Below, piece after piece: positions 12,148 to 22,065 of a stretch of DNA of 64,000 bases. Both the position numbers and the translations under genes were made by a program. Under the pieces are notes generated by a model. That model was not told the DNA's origin, made no database searches, and saw only the letters and a program-made list of their open reading frames with translations. Each line of letters begins with the position of its first letter. The first letter of the stretch is position 1. The stretch is from Zygaena filipendulae (Eukaryota; Arthropoda; Insecta; Lepidoptera; Zygaenidae), in NCBI GenBank assembly GCA_907165275.2, contig OU015655.1, forward strand, positions 8,134,501 to 8,198,500, in the 5' to 3' direction.

Positions 12148-12194
12148 ATGCCACTCCCGAGTGTACGGACTTTGTTTAATGGAATACTTGATAG
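12148..12194 (+). CDS. Possible first coding exon of an unidentified gene
   Basis: ATG at 12148-12150 opens 15 codons (MPLPSVRTLFNGILD) plus two bases and ends exactly at a strong donor, AG|gtaagt at 12195. A CpG-rich island lies about 0.8 kb upstream. The protein start is not recognised, and no matching downstream exon was found before acj6. It may equally be a chance match in non-coding DNA. Confidence 0.2.
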
Positions 12195-12387
12195 GTAAGT
12201 ATGTGTAAAAAAAATTTATATCGTGTGAAACGTGTGAAGATAAGAAATAGTGATACGATACCCAGATGGACGAAAGCGTAAGGAACTTGGTTCTTGATGG
12301 GAATCCCCCGACCGCATGATTTTATTTCTTTTCCTTAAAAATCGCAACTGTAATATTGAGTTCGTTAAATTTTATATTGTAGGTAAA

Positions 12388-12560
12388 CTAGCTGTTCCCC
12401 GCGGTTTTTCGGAGTACCTACCCGCGGGAATTCCGGGTTACAATATAGCCTTATGAAACTCATAAATAACGTGGCTTTCTATTGGTAAAATAATTTTTAA
12501 AATCAGTTCTGTAGATCCAGAGCTTACCTACAGCCTCACAACCTCACATCACAAACTCAA
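12388..12560 (+). repeat. Dispersed CCGCGG repeat, + copy
   Basis: It begins actagctgttccccgcggtt and continues with cccgcgggaattccgggtta, as in the copy at 6340. The rest is diverged and truncated. Confidence 0.55.
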
Positions 12561-13261
12561 AAACTTTACCTTTTTATAATATACCTATAGATATAGACTT
12601 TGTACCAAGTAGGTAAGCACAGGTTGCGTAAATTAATTAAGATTTTTTTCATTAAGTCGATTGTAATGAAACCCTGCATAAATAACAACTTTATCGCATG
12701 AATAGACATCATTCGCCGCAGGTTTAATTTGGATCCAAAAAAATTAATTACTCAGTCACACCCCAACGAAACTGCGAAAGACGGGAGAAAATTCACAACT
12801 AAGTTAACTTTAAGTGTCGTAAAAAGATGAAAAATTTCAATTTTTTTTTTCTAACTCGCCAATAAAATTTTGCACAGACCCCGCGTGGACTCCTACTTTA
12901 TGCGGCGTCGCCTAATTGGAATTTTTATGTTGAGAGTTGAAAAGCTGGTAAATTTATATTGGTGATACTTGACTGGTATTAGTATATATAATACATTATA
13001 ATATGTATGAGAATAGTCTTGTGTTTTATATTATTTAATGTACCTAGACTAATAGACTTGTTTGTCTTTATCAGGTTTTAAACTTGAAAACAGAGGAGGC
13101 AAGCCCAAAGCAGACATGTGTTGTACACTGTACATATAAGCTATTAGTGAAAAATACGAAACGATACATAGATAACTAAAGAACTTTCAACCCATAAAGA
13201 ATTTCGCCGTTTTTGTAATGTAGTAAAGAAATTTGCTCAAATACCTAATAGTAGATATAAA

Positions 13262-13798
13262 AGAGTAGAATCCCCGATTCTGTACATTGAATATTTTTAC
13301 CTAAAATTGAGAGGGGTGATAAAAGAAGAGTAACCAAGCCCAAAAAATAAGTTTTTAAAATTATTTTCTCTCTATCTGTCTGTCTGTTCGCGATAATCTC
13401 CACATCTACTAATCTACTGAACGGGTTGTCATGCAGTTTTCAGTAGTAGATTAAGCTAAGTCTGAAGAAACATATAGGCTTTATTTCATCGAAATAGGAC
13501 ATAGGGGGAAAAGTTATCATCATTTAAAGACTTGTGTAAGTGCAATGCAATGGTCGAAAGCTTCGATATAATGTTGCATAACGAACATGATAAAACCTTT
13601 TTAGAGATATGCATTTTATTCTTTTGAATTGATTTTTCTCGTAGTGACAGTTTAAAAGCTTTGAAAGACAGATGATGTGATTATATTTTCTTTGAGAATA
13701 AAGAGTATATAACCACTATGTTTTAAAAGATTGAGAAAATCTAACGTCATTGCAAGGGTCGAAAATTCACGCGGGTGAAACCGCGGGCACCAGCTAGT
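13262..13798 (-). repeat. Dispersed CCGCGG repeat, - copy with internal insertion
   Basis: On the + strand it starts agagtagaatccccgattct, has ctgtctgtctgttcgcgata, and ends cgggtgaaaccgcgggcacc agctagt. It is longer (about 537 bp) than its neighbours (about 300 bp), with extra AT-rich sequence before the end. The three copies that follow have the same orientation. Confidence 0.65.
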
Positions 13799-13845
13799 AT
13801 GAAATAAAAGAAAATTCGTAAATTGTGAAAATGCGTCGATAAATT

Positions 13846-13904
13846 GATTTCAGGTTGTACAGGCCTGTACAACCGGTACAGGTTGTACTGTACAACCTGA
13901 AATC
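13846..13904. repeat. Nested perfect palindrome (59 bp)
   Basis: The outer arms gatttcaggttgtaca (13846-13861) and tgtacaacctgaaatc (13889-13904) are exact inverted copies. Inside, 13853-13874 is a perfect 22-bp palindrome centred on AGGCCT, and 13881-13897 is ggttgtac-t-gtacaacc. The octamer GGTTGTAC or its complement thus occurs four times in alternating orientation. Function is unknown. Confidence 0.85.
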
Positions 13905-14079
13905 TGAATAGCTAAAGCTAGGGAGGGATTTTTAAAGAAACAGTGCTAAGTAATAATAATAAACTCGAGATAATGAAGTTGAAAAATTATTCAAGATAAC
14001 TTATTTATAATATTTTTATATTATACGTACTAATAAAATTTCAACATGCATAAATAAATAAATCTTCTATACTATAAGA

Positions 14080-14362
14080 AAAGAGTGGAATCCGTGATTA
14101 TGTACACTGAATATTTTTAAGAAAAATTGTCAGGAGGCGGTAAAAGAAGAGTAACCAACCACAAAAAATTTTCTGTCTGTCTGTCTGTTCGCGATTATCT
14201 CCGAATCTACGGAACGGATTGATATGCGGTTTCCACAGGTAGATTAAGCTTAGCCTGGAGCTACATATAGGCTTTGTTTCATTGAAATCAGATGTCGGAA
14301 AAAAAAATGTTGTACAAAAACCTTTCACGCGGGTGAAACCTTCACCGCGGGGCACAGCTAGT
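14080..14362 (-). repeat. Dispersed CCGCGG repeat, - copy
   Basis: Same family and orientation as 13262-13798: agagtggaatccgtgatt start, ctgtctgtctgtctgttcgc centre, gggtgaaacc and cacagctagt end. The end is partly duplicated (ggtgaaaccttcaccgcggg). Confidence 0.7.
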
Positions 14363-14398
14363 AACTAATAAAGCTCTACAATTTTGTATTTTATATTT

Positions 14399-14525
14399 TA
14401 CTAGCTGACCCCCGTGGTTGCACCCGCGGTAATTTTGGAGTTCCCGTGGGAATTCTGGGATAAAAAGTACTCTATGTCACTCTACTGTAGTGAAATAATT
14501 TTCAAAATCGGTTCATAAAGTTCTT
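14399..14525 (+). repeat. Dispersed CCGCGG repeat, + copy
   Basis: It begins actagctgacccccgtggtt and has gcacccgcggtaattttgga and ggataaaaagtactctatgt. It faces the - copy at 14080-14362, separated by about 35 bp, so the two form an inverted pair. Confidence 0.65.
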
Positions 14526-15485
14526 TTTTTACATCGATATAATTAATCTAATTTTTCAAGACAAGACAAGAATTGAATACTTAATACCGGAGAGTTCAAT
14601 ACGTCAATTGTTTAACACAACATCCTGTAGGTATACTTAAAACCTTTACTTACCAAAAATCTTATTATTTTTACACTCATGATGTAATAATGTCTGTATT
14701 AATTAAATATTTTGTTAGTAAACTATACCAAGACTCTCTAGAGACGCTCTCTAGATATTTAGGCATAACGGAATCATCTTAAAGAATTGTACCAATGAAT
14801 ATAACGACCAATAGAACTTTGAAGTCCATGCACTAGTTCGCTACACATTAGTTATGTAATTATAATATAACTGTTGTATAAGAAAAATAAGAATTATGAG
14901 CTTTCTGTTTGCATATTAAATATGAATAGTTAAAACATATTTTTTTCCTTTATCATATTAAATGTAGAGACTTATTAATTAAATCAAATAGTTAATTTTT
15001 ATTTGACGTATCTAATAAAGTTGTTTTCAAGTTTGCAAATTAATACATATACACCTACGTGTTTTAAGTCTAGGTAAACATTAAAAATAAGCTAACTACA
15101 CTTCCATTCGTTCTCGTCGAATTTCTCTTAAAACCCCAAAAGAATAGCTTAAATCAAATCACTTCACCCAACTAAGTGGTATACCAGGTACGGGACCTGA
15201 ACTCTTACTGTGCGCTATAAATAAATCAATTCTAACAGTGGGGTGTCCATGACGTCTGGGGAACTCTAAATTCAACTAGGGTGTCACTAAATCACCGTTA
15301 TTGTTAAACGCAAGGTCCGAAGAGGAACGGTCACCTATTTTAAACCTATAGATAGGTATATGGTTATGCGCTCTGAAATGTTTAATGAAAATTTGCAAAT
15401 TTATAGTAGTTACTTTACATAACTACCCTACATGATTTAGTGTCCATGAGACTTTGTAATTAATTTTTTTTCATCTATTTACTAC

Positions 15486-15790
15486 AAGAGTAGAATCCGC
15501 GATTCTGTAGGTACATTGAATATTTTTACCAAAAATTGAGAGGGACGATAAAAAAATAGTATTCAACCACAAAAAAAGAGTTTTTAAAACTTACTTCTTA
15601 CTGTACGTCTGTTTGTCTGTTCACGATAATCTCTGAATCTACTAAACGGATTGCCATGCGGTTTTCACAGGTACCTAAATTAAGCTTAGCCTGGAGCTAC
15701 ATAGGCTTTGTTTTATTTTAGTCGGATGTCGGGAAACAAGTTGTCATATAAAAATGTTGCACGCAGGTGAAACCGCGGGGCACAGCTAGT
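15486..15790 (-). repeat. Dispersed CCGCGG repeat, - copy
   Basis: Full-length-looking - strand copy: agagtagaatccgcgattct start, gtttgtctgttcacgataat centre, gcaggtgaaaccgcggggca then cagctagt at the end. Confidence 0.7.
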
Positions 15791-16015
15791 TTTAATAATA
15801 AATGTCATAACTCTATAAACTTAAACGTGCATGTTAACAAAAATTAAAGCGTATAAAATAAGTTACCAGTTATTAATTGCTATTTTCGAATCATTCAGTT
15901 ATCCCACCGATTTTATGAAAAGTAGAAAATAATAATATTCGAAGTTTATAAGAAAAGGCACATAAGAAAAAATATGTGTAACAGATTGTGGCGTTGACCG
16001 ACGGCGGTTTCTAGC

Positions 16016-16499
16016 TATATAAATAAACCGGCAGGGCATCTATAAACATCGTCGAGCGTATATCCAATTAGAATGTTAAACCAAACTGCTAGATTAGCCA
16101 AATAATGTTTGACTTACACAATACGAGACCAATCTCCATACATCCAATATTAGGGGGTATAACAATCATTGAACTAAGGGGTGTGCATGCCTCAGGCGAG
16201 GAGTATGCCTGCCTCGATCAAACACAACTCCAGAGGGCCAATTCTACTCACGCAAAACACAAAACCGCACAGTTCCTACGTCGGAAAGGGTTTTCCCACG
16301 TATATATTTTATATTCGCAAACTCGCTTTGGACCGTTCGGCTGCCACGACGAGAGTATATGTACATGTAAAAAACCCTTTTCATTACAGAGGTGGTGCAG
16401 TTTTGTGTTTTGCGTGTACAGAATTGACTCTCGGTTCTAACTGCCAAAACGCATGTAGTCCAACGTCACCTAGGTCACAAGTAGGGAAACTCTAATAAA
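16016..16499 (+). other. Candidate small transcription unit, unidentified
   Basis: TATATAAA at 16016-16023 and AATAAA at 16494-16499 bracket a stretch of higher GC than its surroundings with overlapping open frames (16105-16440, 111 codons; 16181-16495, 104 codons). In the second frame the stop TAA overlaps the AATAAA, and the last 30 codons contain four cysteines (CFACTELTLGSNCQNAC). No family is recognised, and coding on either frame is unproven. It may be a decayed transposon. Confidence 0.25.
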
Positions 16500-16944
16500 A
16501 TATACCTACATTCATAAACGCCTGGCATCTACATTCTACAGACTATACGAACCTTTTCTTATTATAATATATTCTATTTTTCTATAGGTATCTATCCACA
16601 GTCAAAACTAGGATTTTTAGGTTCAATACCGTGCATTACATTTTTGCGATGATAAAACGATGCTGTCATGGAACCGGGTCAAATATAGGTACAATATATA
16701 AAAACTGGTTGATTCTCCTTCTGTTTTTCTCGCATCAATTTGCGTAGGTTTTGTATGTTTTTGAGAAACCCATTTTGTAGAAATTTTCTTTTTCCAACCA
16801 GAAAATGTCGATTAGATACCTATAGATTCAAAATCCTACTCATACCTATTCAGTTTTCAGTTTCAGTTCACGATCGGATTGGCGCGGTTGGTTAGTTATT
16901 GTAGGTCGATGCAAATCTTATCTTAGATAATACATACCTAATAA

Positions 16945-17256
16945 AAGAGTAGGTAGGTACCTAGAATCCGCGATTCTGTAACTGAACATATTTGACAAAA
17001 TTGACTGGGGGCGATAAAAGAAGAGTCAAACAACATCAAACACAAAAAAGGAGTTTTTTAAATTATTTTCTGTCTGTCTGTCTGTTCACGATAATATCCG
17101 AATCTACTGAACGGATTGTCATAAGGTTTTTACAGGAAGATTAAGCTTAGCCTGGAGCTACATACCTTTAGGCTTTGTTTCATGTGAATCGGATGTCGTG
17201 AAAAAGTTTTTACATAAAAACGTTTCAAGCAGGTGAAACCGCTGGGCACAGCTAGT
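16945..17256 (-). repeat. Dispersed CCGCGG repeat, - copy
   Basis: Same family as the three copies at 13262-15790. It starts agagtaggtaggtacctaga, has ctgtctgtctgtctgttcac, and ends gcaggtgaaaccgctgggca cagctagt. It directly abuts the SINE tail at 17257. Confidence 0.7.
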
Positions 17257-17380
17257 CTATCCTATAAGTACAGTATAATACCTATGTAATATATACTACG
17301 TGTTGCTTGGTTTCTACGACACAAGCTTATAGCTTAATGTGGGAATAAGTAGATCTGTGTGTCCTGAATTATTATTATTT
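17257..17380 (+). mobile_element. SINE 3' end (same family as 4337-4610)
   Basis: The sequence acgacacaagcttatagctt aatgtggga-taagtagatctgtgtg and the final (att)n match the 3' body of the SINE at 4337-4610. The tRNA-like head is missing, so this copy is 5'-truncated. Confidence 0.6.
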
Positions 17381-17694
17381 CATCTAGTACAGGATAAAAT
17401 TAATATCTATGACATGGTACAACATTGTGATTTATTACAAACCTCGTAGATGTTTTTCATAGAAACACTAAAATCAAGACATCGTTTTATGACTTGCTCT
17501 TCTTCCAGTGGTTTTCTCTGAATCTTATTTTAAGGGGATGAAAAGACCTGGCCCAATACTTAAAATTACTCATAAAATACCAAATAACCTTATCCGCAAA
17601 TTCCCGATAATTTCCTGGAAAAAAGCAATTGTATTACTCAGTGATACTGATCACTAAGTAACACCTAGCTTCCTTGTTTCCTTCTCATCATTAA

Positions 17695-18290
17695 TAGTTA
17701 TTTGTGCAACAAGAGAGCAAAGTCGTTTTTTGCTGCGAGTGCTAATTTTGAATCCTGAGTGTGGCGAGGGATTCAAAGGCACGAGATGCAAAAAACTTTG
17801 CTCTCGTGTAACACACATAACTTTTCACTTCACCAGCGAGACGTACGTAACATTTTATTTTATTTATATTTATTTTACGTAACATTATTGTAACTAGAAA
17901 TAAATATTTACAGGTTAAATATCAGTTTTATTTGAAGGAAGTACTTATTTTCGTTTAGTAATAAGTTAAAAATTCAAAAAATTACATTAAAAGACGTAAT
18001 TATCTTTTTGCAAAATTTCTTTAGTTAGTACAAATTTCCGAACATGTTTGTCTTTGAGGTCGAATTCAAAATCGGAACTTCGAAAGGGCTGGTCTTTGTC
18101 TCTCTTTCTAATGACGGAAAAGAGATAGAGTGTAAATGATTAACCCAAGGCTGAATAAGATATTCGCGGCTTTCTGAAAACAAAAATTAAAAAGTTACTT
18201 TGTCTCACTCAGTGAGCAAAATCGCATTTTGCTCACTGATTTCAGGCAGCAAAACCTACATATTTGAACTACTGAAGTGAAAAATAAATT
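17695..18290 (+). repeat. Dispersed repeat, inverted partner at 58975-59564
   Basis: About 595 bases match the reverse complement of 58975-59564 over their length. The repeat contains a foldback (gagagcaaagtcgttttttg / caaaaaactttgctctcgtg), a tttt-cacttca / tgaagtgaaaa terminal pair, and a near-perfect hairpin cagtgagcaaaatcgcattttgctcactg near the end. No coding frame. It is probably a non-autonomous DNA transposon family. Confidence 0.65.
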
Positions 18291-18299
18291 TTAGAATCA

Positions 18300-21200
18300 G
18301 TTTAGTAGTTACCTAATCCAAGACTTCTTTTTATTTTTTGTATAATTTTAGTGTATAAATAAAGCTTATCTATGTAATTTTATATTTTATTGTTAAAATA
18401 AATAAAGACATTTAAAGCAAAAGCTACTTCGCGAATTAGTTTTAATCATCGGTTCCTTAGTAGGTACGACGGGTGTCCCCTACGACCAACGTCGTACTTG
18501 TTTGAACAATATCTAATGCAAAACCAAATATACCTACCTACTCGTAGAAAAGCTCAAACATTAAAAACATGGTAATCGCTTCAGGCTTTTCTCCAATACA
18601 AACTTAGTAAACATGGTACCTATTTGATTAAATTTATGCCTTTTGTTTGACTTGTGGATTAACTTTTAAATTAACGACTGCAAAATGCGATGTCTAAATT
18701 TTGAAAATATGTTGTCAGGTAATGATATTTTAAGTATATCATTGTTGGCATTAGATATGATTGATTAATAAGTAGGTACCTACTGTTTCAGCTGTTCATC
18801 GAAAGTTTTTACAGCAATGGCTGTTCGTTAATTGTAAATATATGAATAAACAGCATGTCTAATTTAATTTTTAGCGAAGTGTAGTTAATTTAAAAAGGTT
18901 AAAACAATAAACGTCAATGAAACGAGGGCCTTGCTAATATTTCTATGTATTTTCAATTTATTTGTATATTGGTTTTCGAAATAAGGTTGTCTTTTTTTAG
19001 GTATTATTATCATCAATAATAATTAAAATATAGCAAGAGAAGTGTCTAATGACTAATCATTCACTTATCACTGACTTAGCATATAAGAACTAATATTAAT
19101 TATTACAATCGGTCTATTATTTTAATATTTTTTATCTCTCTATGTACAATTAACTGATTTTTCAGAAATAATCATGCGACACTGTTTATTATTCGAAAGA
19201 CAGAGCACTTTAGTTGAAACATAAATTACAATGTAAATTTGCTACCCAATAATTCATATACTGCACATTGAAACACTATGGTTTGTAAGAAAAAACATGA
19301 GTTATACGTAAATAATAAAGCTATTAAAACAAATGGTTTTCACTAATTGTATTTGATAAAACAAGAAATTTATATTATATGTATAATACAATAAAATAAA
19401 GATATGTATTGACCGTTCAAAAGGGAATTTATAATTCTCCGTTGCATTGATACTTAATTTTTGTCGTAAGGTAGTAAGTTCATTAACTTAATAAATTCCT
19501 AGCTCATAAATTTATCCATAACCGAAGTCTAGATTGCACGTTTCATTAATTTTACTTACTCCTCATTTAATCTATATGTACAAATTTACTTATAAATACA
19601 ATTTATATTTTCGAACTTTTTACTTACTGCGGCACCTAATTGTACCGATCTAATGTTTTTCACATTTTATACAAAAAACGTGCTTTTTATGTAAAGGTAA
19701 TAATATTATTTATACACAACAAGCACGAGTTTGTTGTTTCATATCAATGATTATGTACACTGAGAAAATGTGATGTACGACGAACGTATTTACTGTACGA
19801 ACATATTAAGTACTTAATTATTATTTATTAGAGTGCAGGAACGTATTTTTATTTTATCCAATACGCTCCTCTCGTTATGTTTTTGGATAATTGTGTAATG
19901 TTTCTTGATCTTTGTGTTGTGCGTACATTACATATAAAGGGAATGTAATGTACGTGTGTAGGTACGTGTAAAATGGACTACGTTACGTATCTACGTTAAC
20001 CAGTCTGACAGCTTTTTCTCAGTGTACCTAAGATTTTGGTTTAATACGCTTTAATACTTCATTAAAACTTGTGGTGTTCAAAATTGATGAATTACCAAAA
20101 TCATAATGTGCGGAGTAAAGTTTCGACTGTTAATTGGCTGACCTACATAAGCAAAATAAGCATGACTTTATATGTTAGCTATATGCACGAACCCGACTGC
20201 GTTGTACTTATTTTTTGTATTTGTCCCTTGACTTACGTACACTTAAAATCAAAAGTGACTTATTTACAAATGAATATTATAACTATTTTGGCTAAATGTC
20301 ACTAGTATTTTCTTATCTTAAAAGTTGTGCCTTTTGTGAACATTATATAATAATTATTATATCAATAAAAACAACTTAATAAAAATAAAATAAAAAATTT
20401 AATATCTTAAAATTAAATATATCTACAACTTAATAGCATATGGTCACTTAATCTTATTGCTATTTTGTACAGTTTCAATAATATCAAAATAAAACGCATC
20501 ATGTAACAAATATCGTAATAATAATATAATAATTAAGAGTTTAATTTTAAATAGTGAACGGGTTATATTGCATGGTAGCAGCAGCGCATGAGATCCCTAT
20601 GGCAACAGCAACTGTTGTTGCTATTAACTTTCAATGCAATTTGTACGAGACGAGAAACCAAATCCCTTACCAACTGATCAATATTTTATCGCAAGTCATT
20701 CGTGCTAAGGCCATAGGATATCATTTCGCGGCATTACCCATTCACCAATTATTATCTTATGTTGTTTTATTTCGATGTACATAATTATTGACCAGACACG
20801 TATTTCCTAAAGTGTCAGATCTAACTTCTGCGACACGCAGCGATGAAGTTACTTTAATATTAAACACAGAATATTGATATTTGCAAGGCACATTCTTATT
20901 TAATCTTGAATTTTATATTTTCTTCATGTACACATTCGATGCTCCAGAAACATTTAAACGCGGCGCGATAAAACAAAACGATCAGCTATGGTGAAGCGAA
21001 TCCTAGTAACTGTAATGATATGTATATAATCAAATATATACCCTGTGTTTTCAAAACATTAAATACGAAAGTCATTGAACAACTCTCCATAAAAACAAAC
21101 ATAAGTCGGTTCACGATTTACAATAACTATCTACACTAATGACTAGTAGCAATTTGACTCGAGTGGGAGTGTTAAAATGAGATCGAGATGAGATCACGAA

Positions 21201-21300
21201 TGATTGTCTGGTTGTCGTGGGGCGCCGTTATTTCCGTGGGGGACGCGCGAGGAGCGGTGAGTGCGGCGCGGCGGGAGCCCGGCGCGGCAGTGCGGGAGGC
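18300..21300. other. AT-rich stretch downstream of acj6
   Basis: No gene was recognised. The DNA is very AT-rich with only short chance frames. The right part should contain the acj6 3' UTR; TTTATT at 20766-20771 is a possible - strand AATAAA, unproven. Confidence 0.4.
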
Positions 21301-21357
21301 AGCTCAGTAGCTGTAGCCGGCGCCCGGGTACAGCAGAGCCGCACCGCCGCCCGCCGG

Positions 21358-22065
21358 TCAGTGTTGCGCCGCAAACTTCATGCGCTTCTGTTTCTGCCGC
21401 TGATTGCAGAACCACACTCGGACCACGTTCTTTTTCAGGTCCAGCTTTTCCGCGATGGCTGCTATTTTCTCCCCAGACGGCCGCGGTTGCACCGCGAAAT
21501 ATGCTTCGAGACTCCGCTTTTCTGGAGCCGCTATAGATGTTCTTTTACGTTTCTTTTCCCCGGCTGGTAAAACGCTCGGTGCATCTGGGTCCCTTCGTTT
21601 ATTTTTTGCCTGAGCCTCGGCTTCTTCCAACCATGCCTGCAGTATTGGTTTTAACGCTATCATATTATTATGGCTTAATGTTAAGCTTTCGAATCGACAA
21701 ATCGTGCTTTGTGATAGTGCTCCAACACCAGGTAATTTTAAATTCGCTAATGCTTTCCCTACGTCGGCTTGTGTGACGCCGAGCTTGATTCGTCGTTGTT
21801 TGAATCGTTCGGCGAAAGCTTCCAACTCTCTAGGATCGGTGTCGGTATCTGGATGGAGGGCCGTGGCGGGGTGTCCGAGGTGCGCGGGCGGTGCGTGCGC
21901 CAGCCCGCCGGCGTGGTGGTGGTGGTTCATCACGTGATTCATGGCACCGTACCCATGCAGCTGGTGGTGCGGCGGCGCAGCTTCACCCATCGGCGCCAGC
22001 GTAGTCATCGACGAAGACGTCAATGGATCCAGCATATCTAAACCTTCCATTCCATGGTGTCCCAT
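21358..22065 (-). CDS. acj6: acj6 exon with POU-specific domain and homeodomain
   Basis: The exon has 235 codons. It begins after ttttctcag at 22066 with [14 protein letters not shown], followed by a His- and Pro-rich linker. Residues 77-151 of the exon are the POU-specific domain ([20 protein letters not shown] ... [19 protein letters not shown]). About 171-230 is the homeodomain, with [20 protein letters not shown] and the recognition helix [18 protein letters not shown], including the POU-type Cys next to Asn. The stop TGA is at 21358-21360. The open frame continues upstream to 22209 but only through intron; the acceptor and conservation decide the boundary. GC content is much higher than in flanking DNA. 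Confidence 0.96.
   Translation of the reverse strand: MGHHGMEGLDMLDPLTSSSMTTLAPMGEAAPPHHQLHGYGAMNHVMNHHHHAGGLAHAPPAHLGHPATALHPDTDTDPRELEAFAERFKQRRIKLGVTQADVGKALANLKLPGVGALSQSTICRFESLTLSHNNMIALKPILQAWLEEAEAQAKNKRRDPDAPSVLPAGEKKRKRTSIAAPEKRSLEAYFAVQPRPSGEKIAAIAEKLDLKKNVVRVWFCNQRQKQKRMKFAAQH

Noticed and set aside
21194..22041. Several open frames overlapping the acj6 exon on both strands
   Set aside because: They are shadows caused by the high GC content of the real - strand exon.
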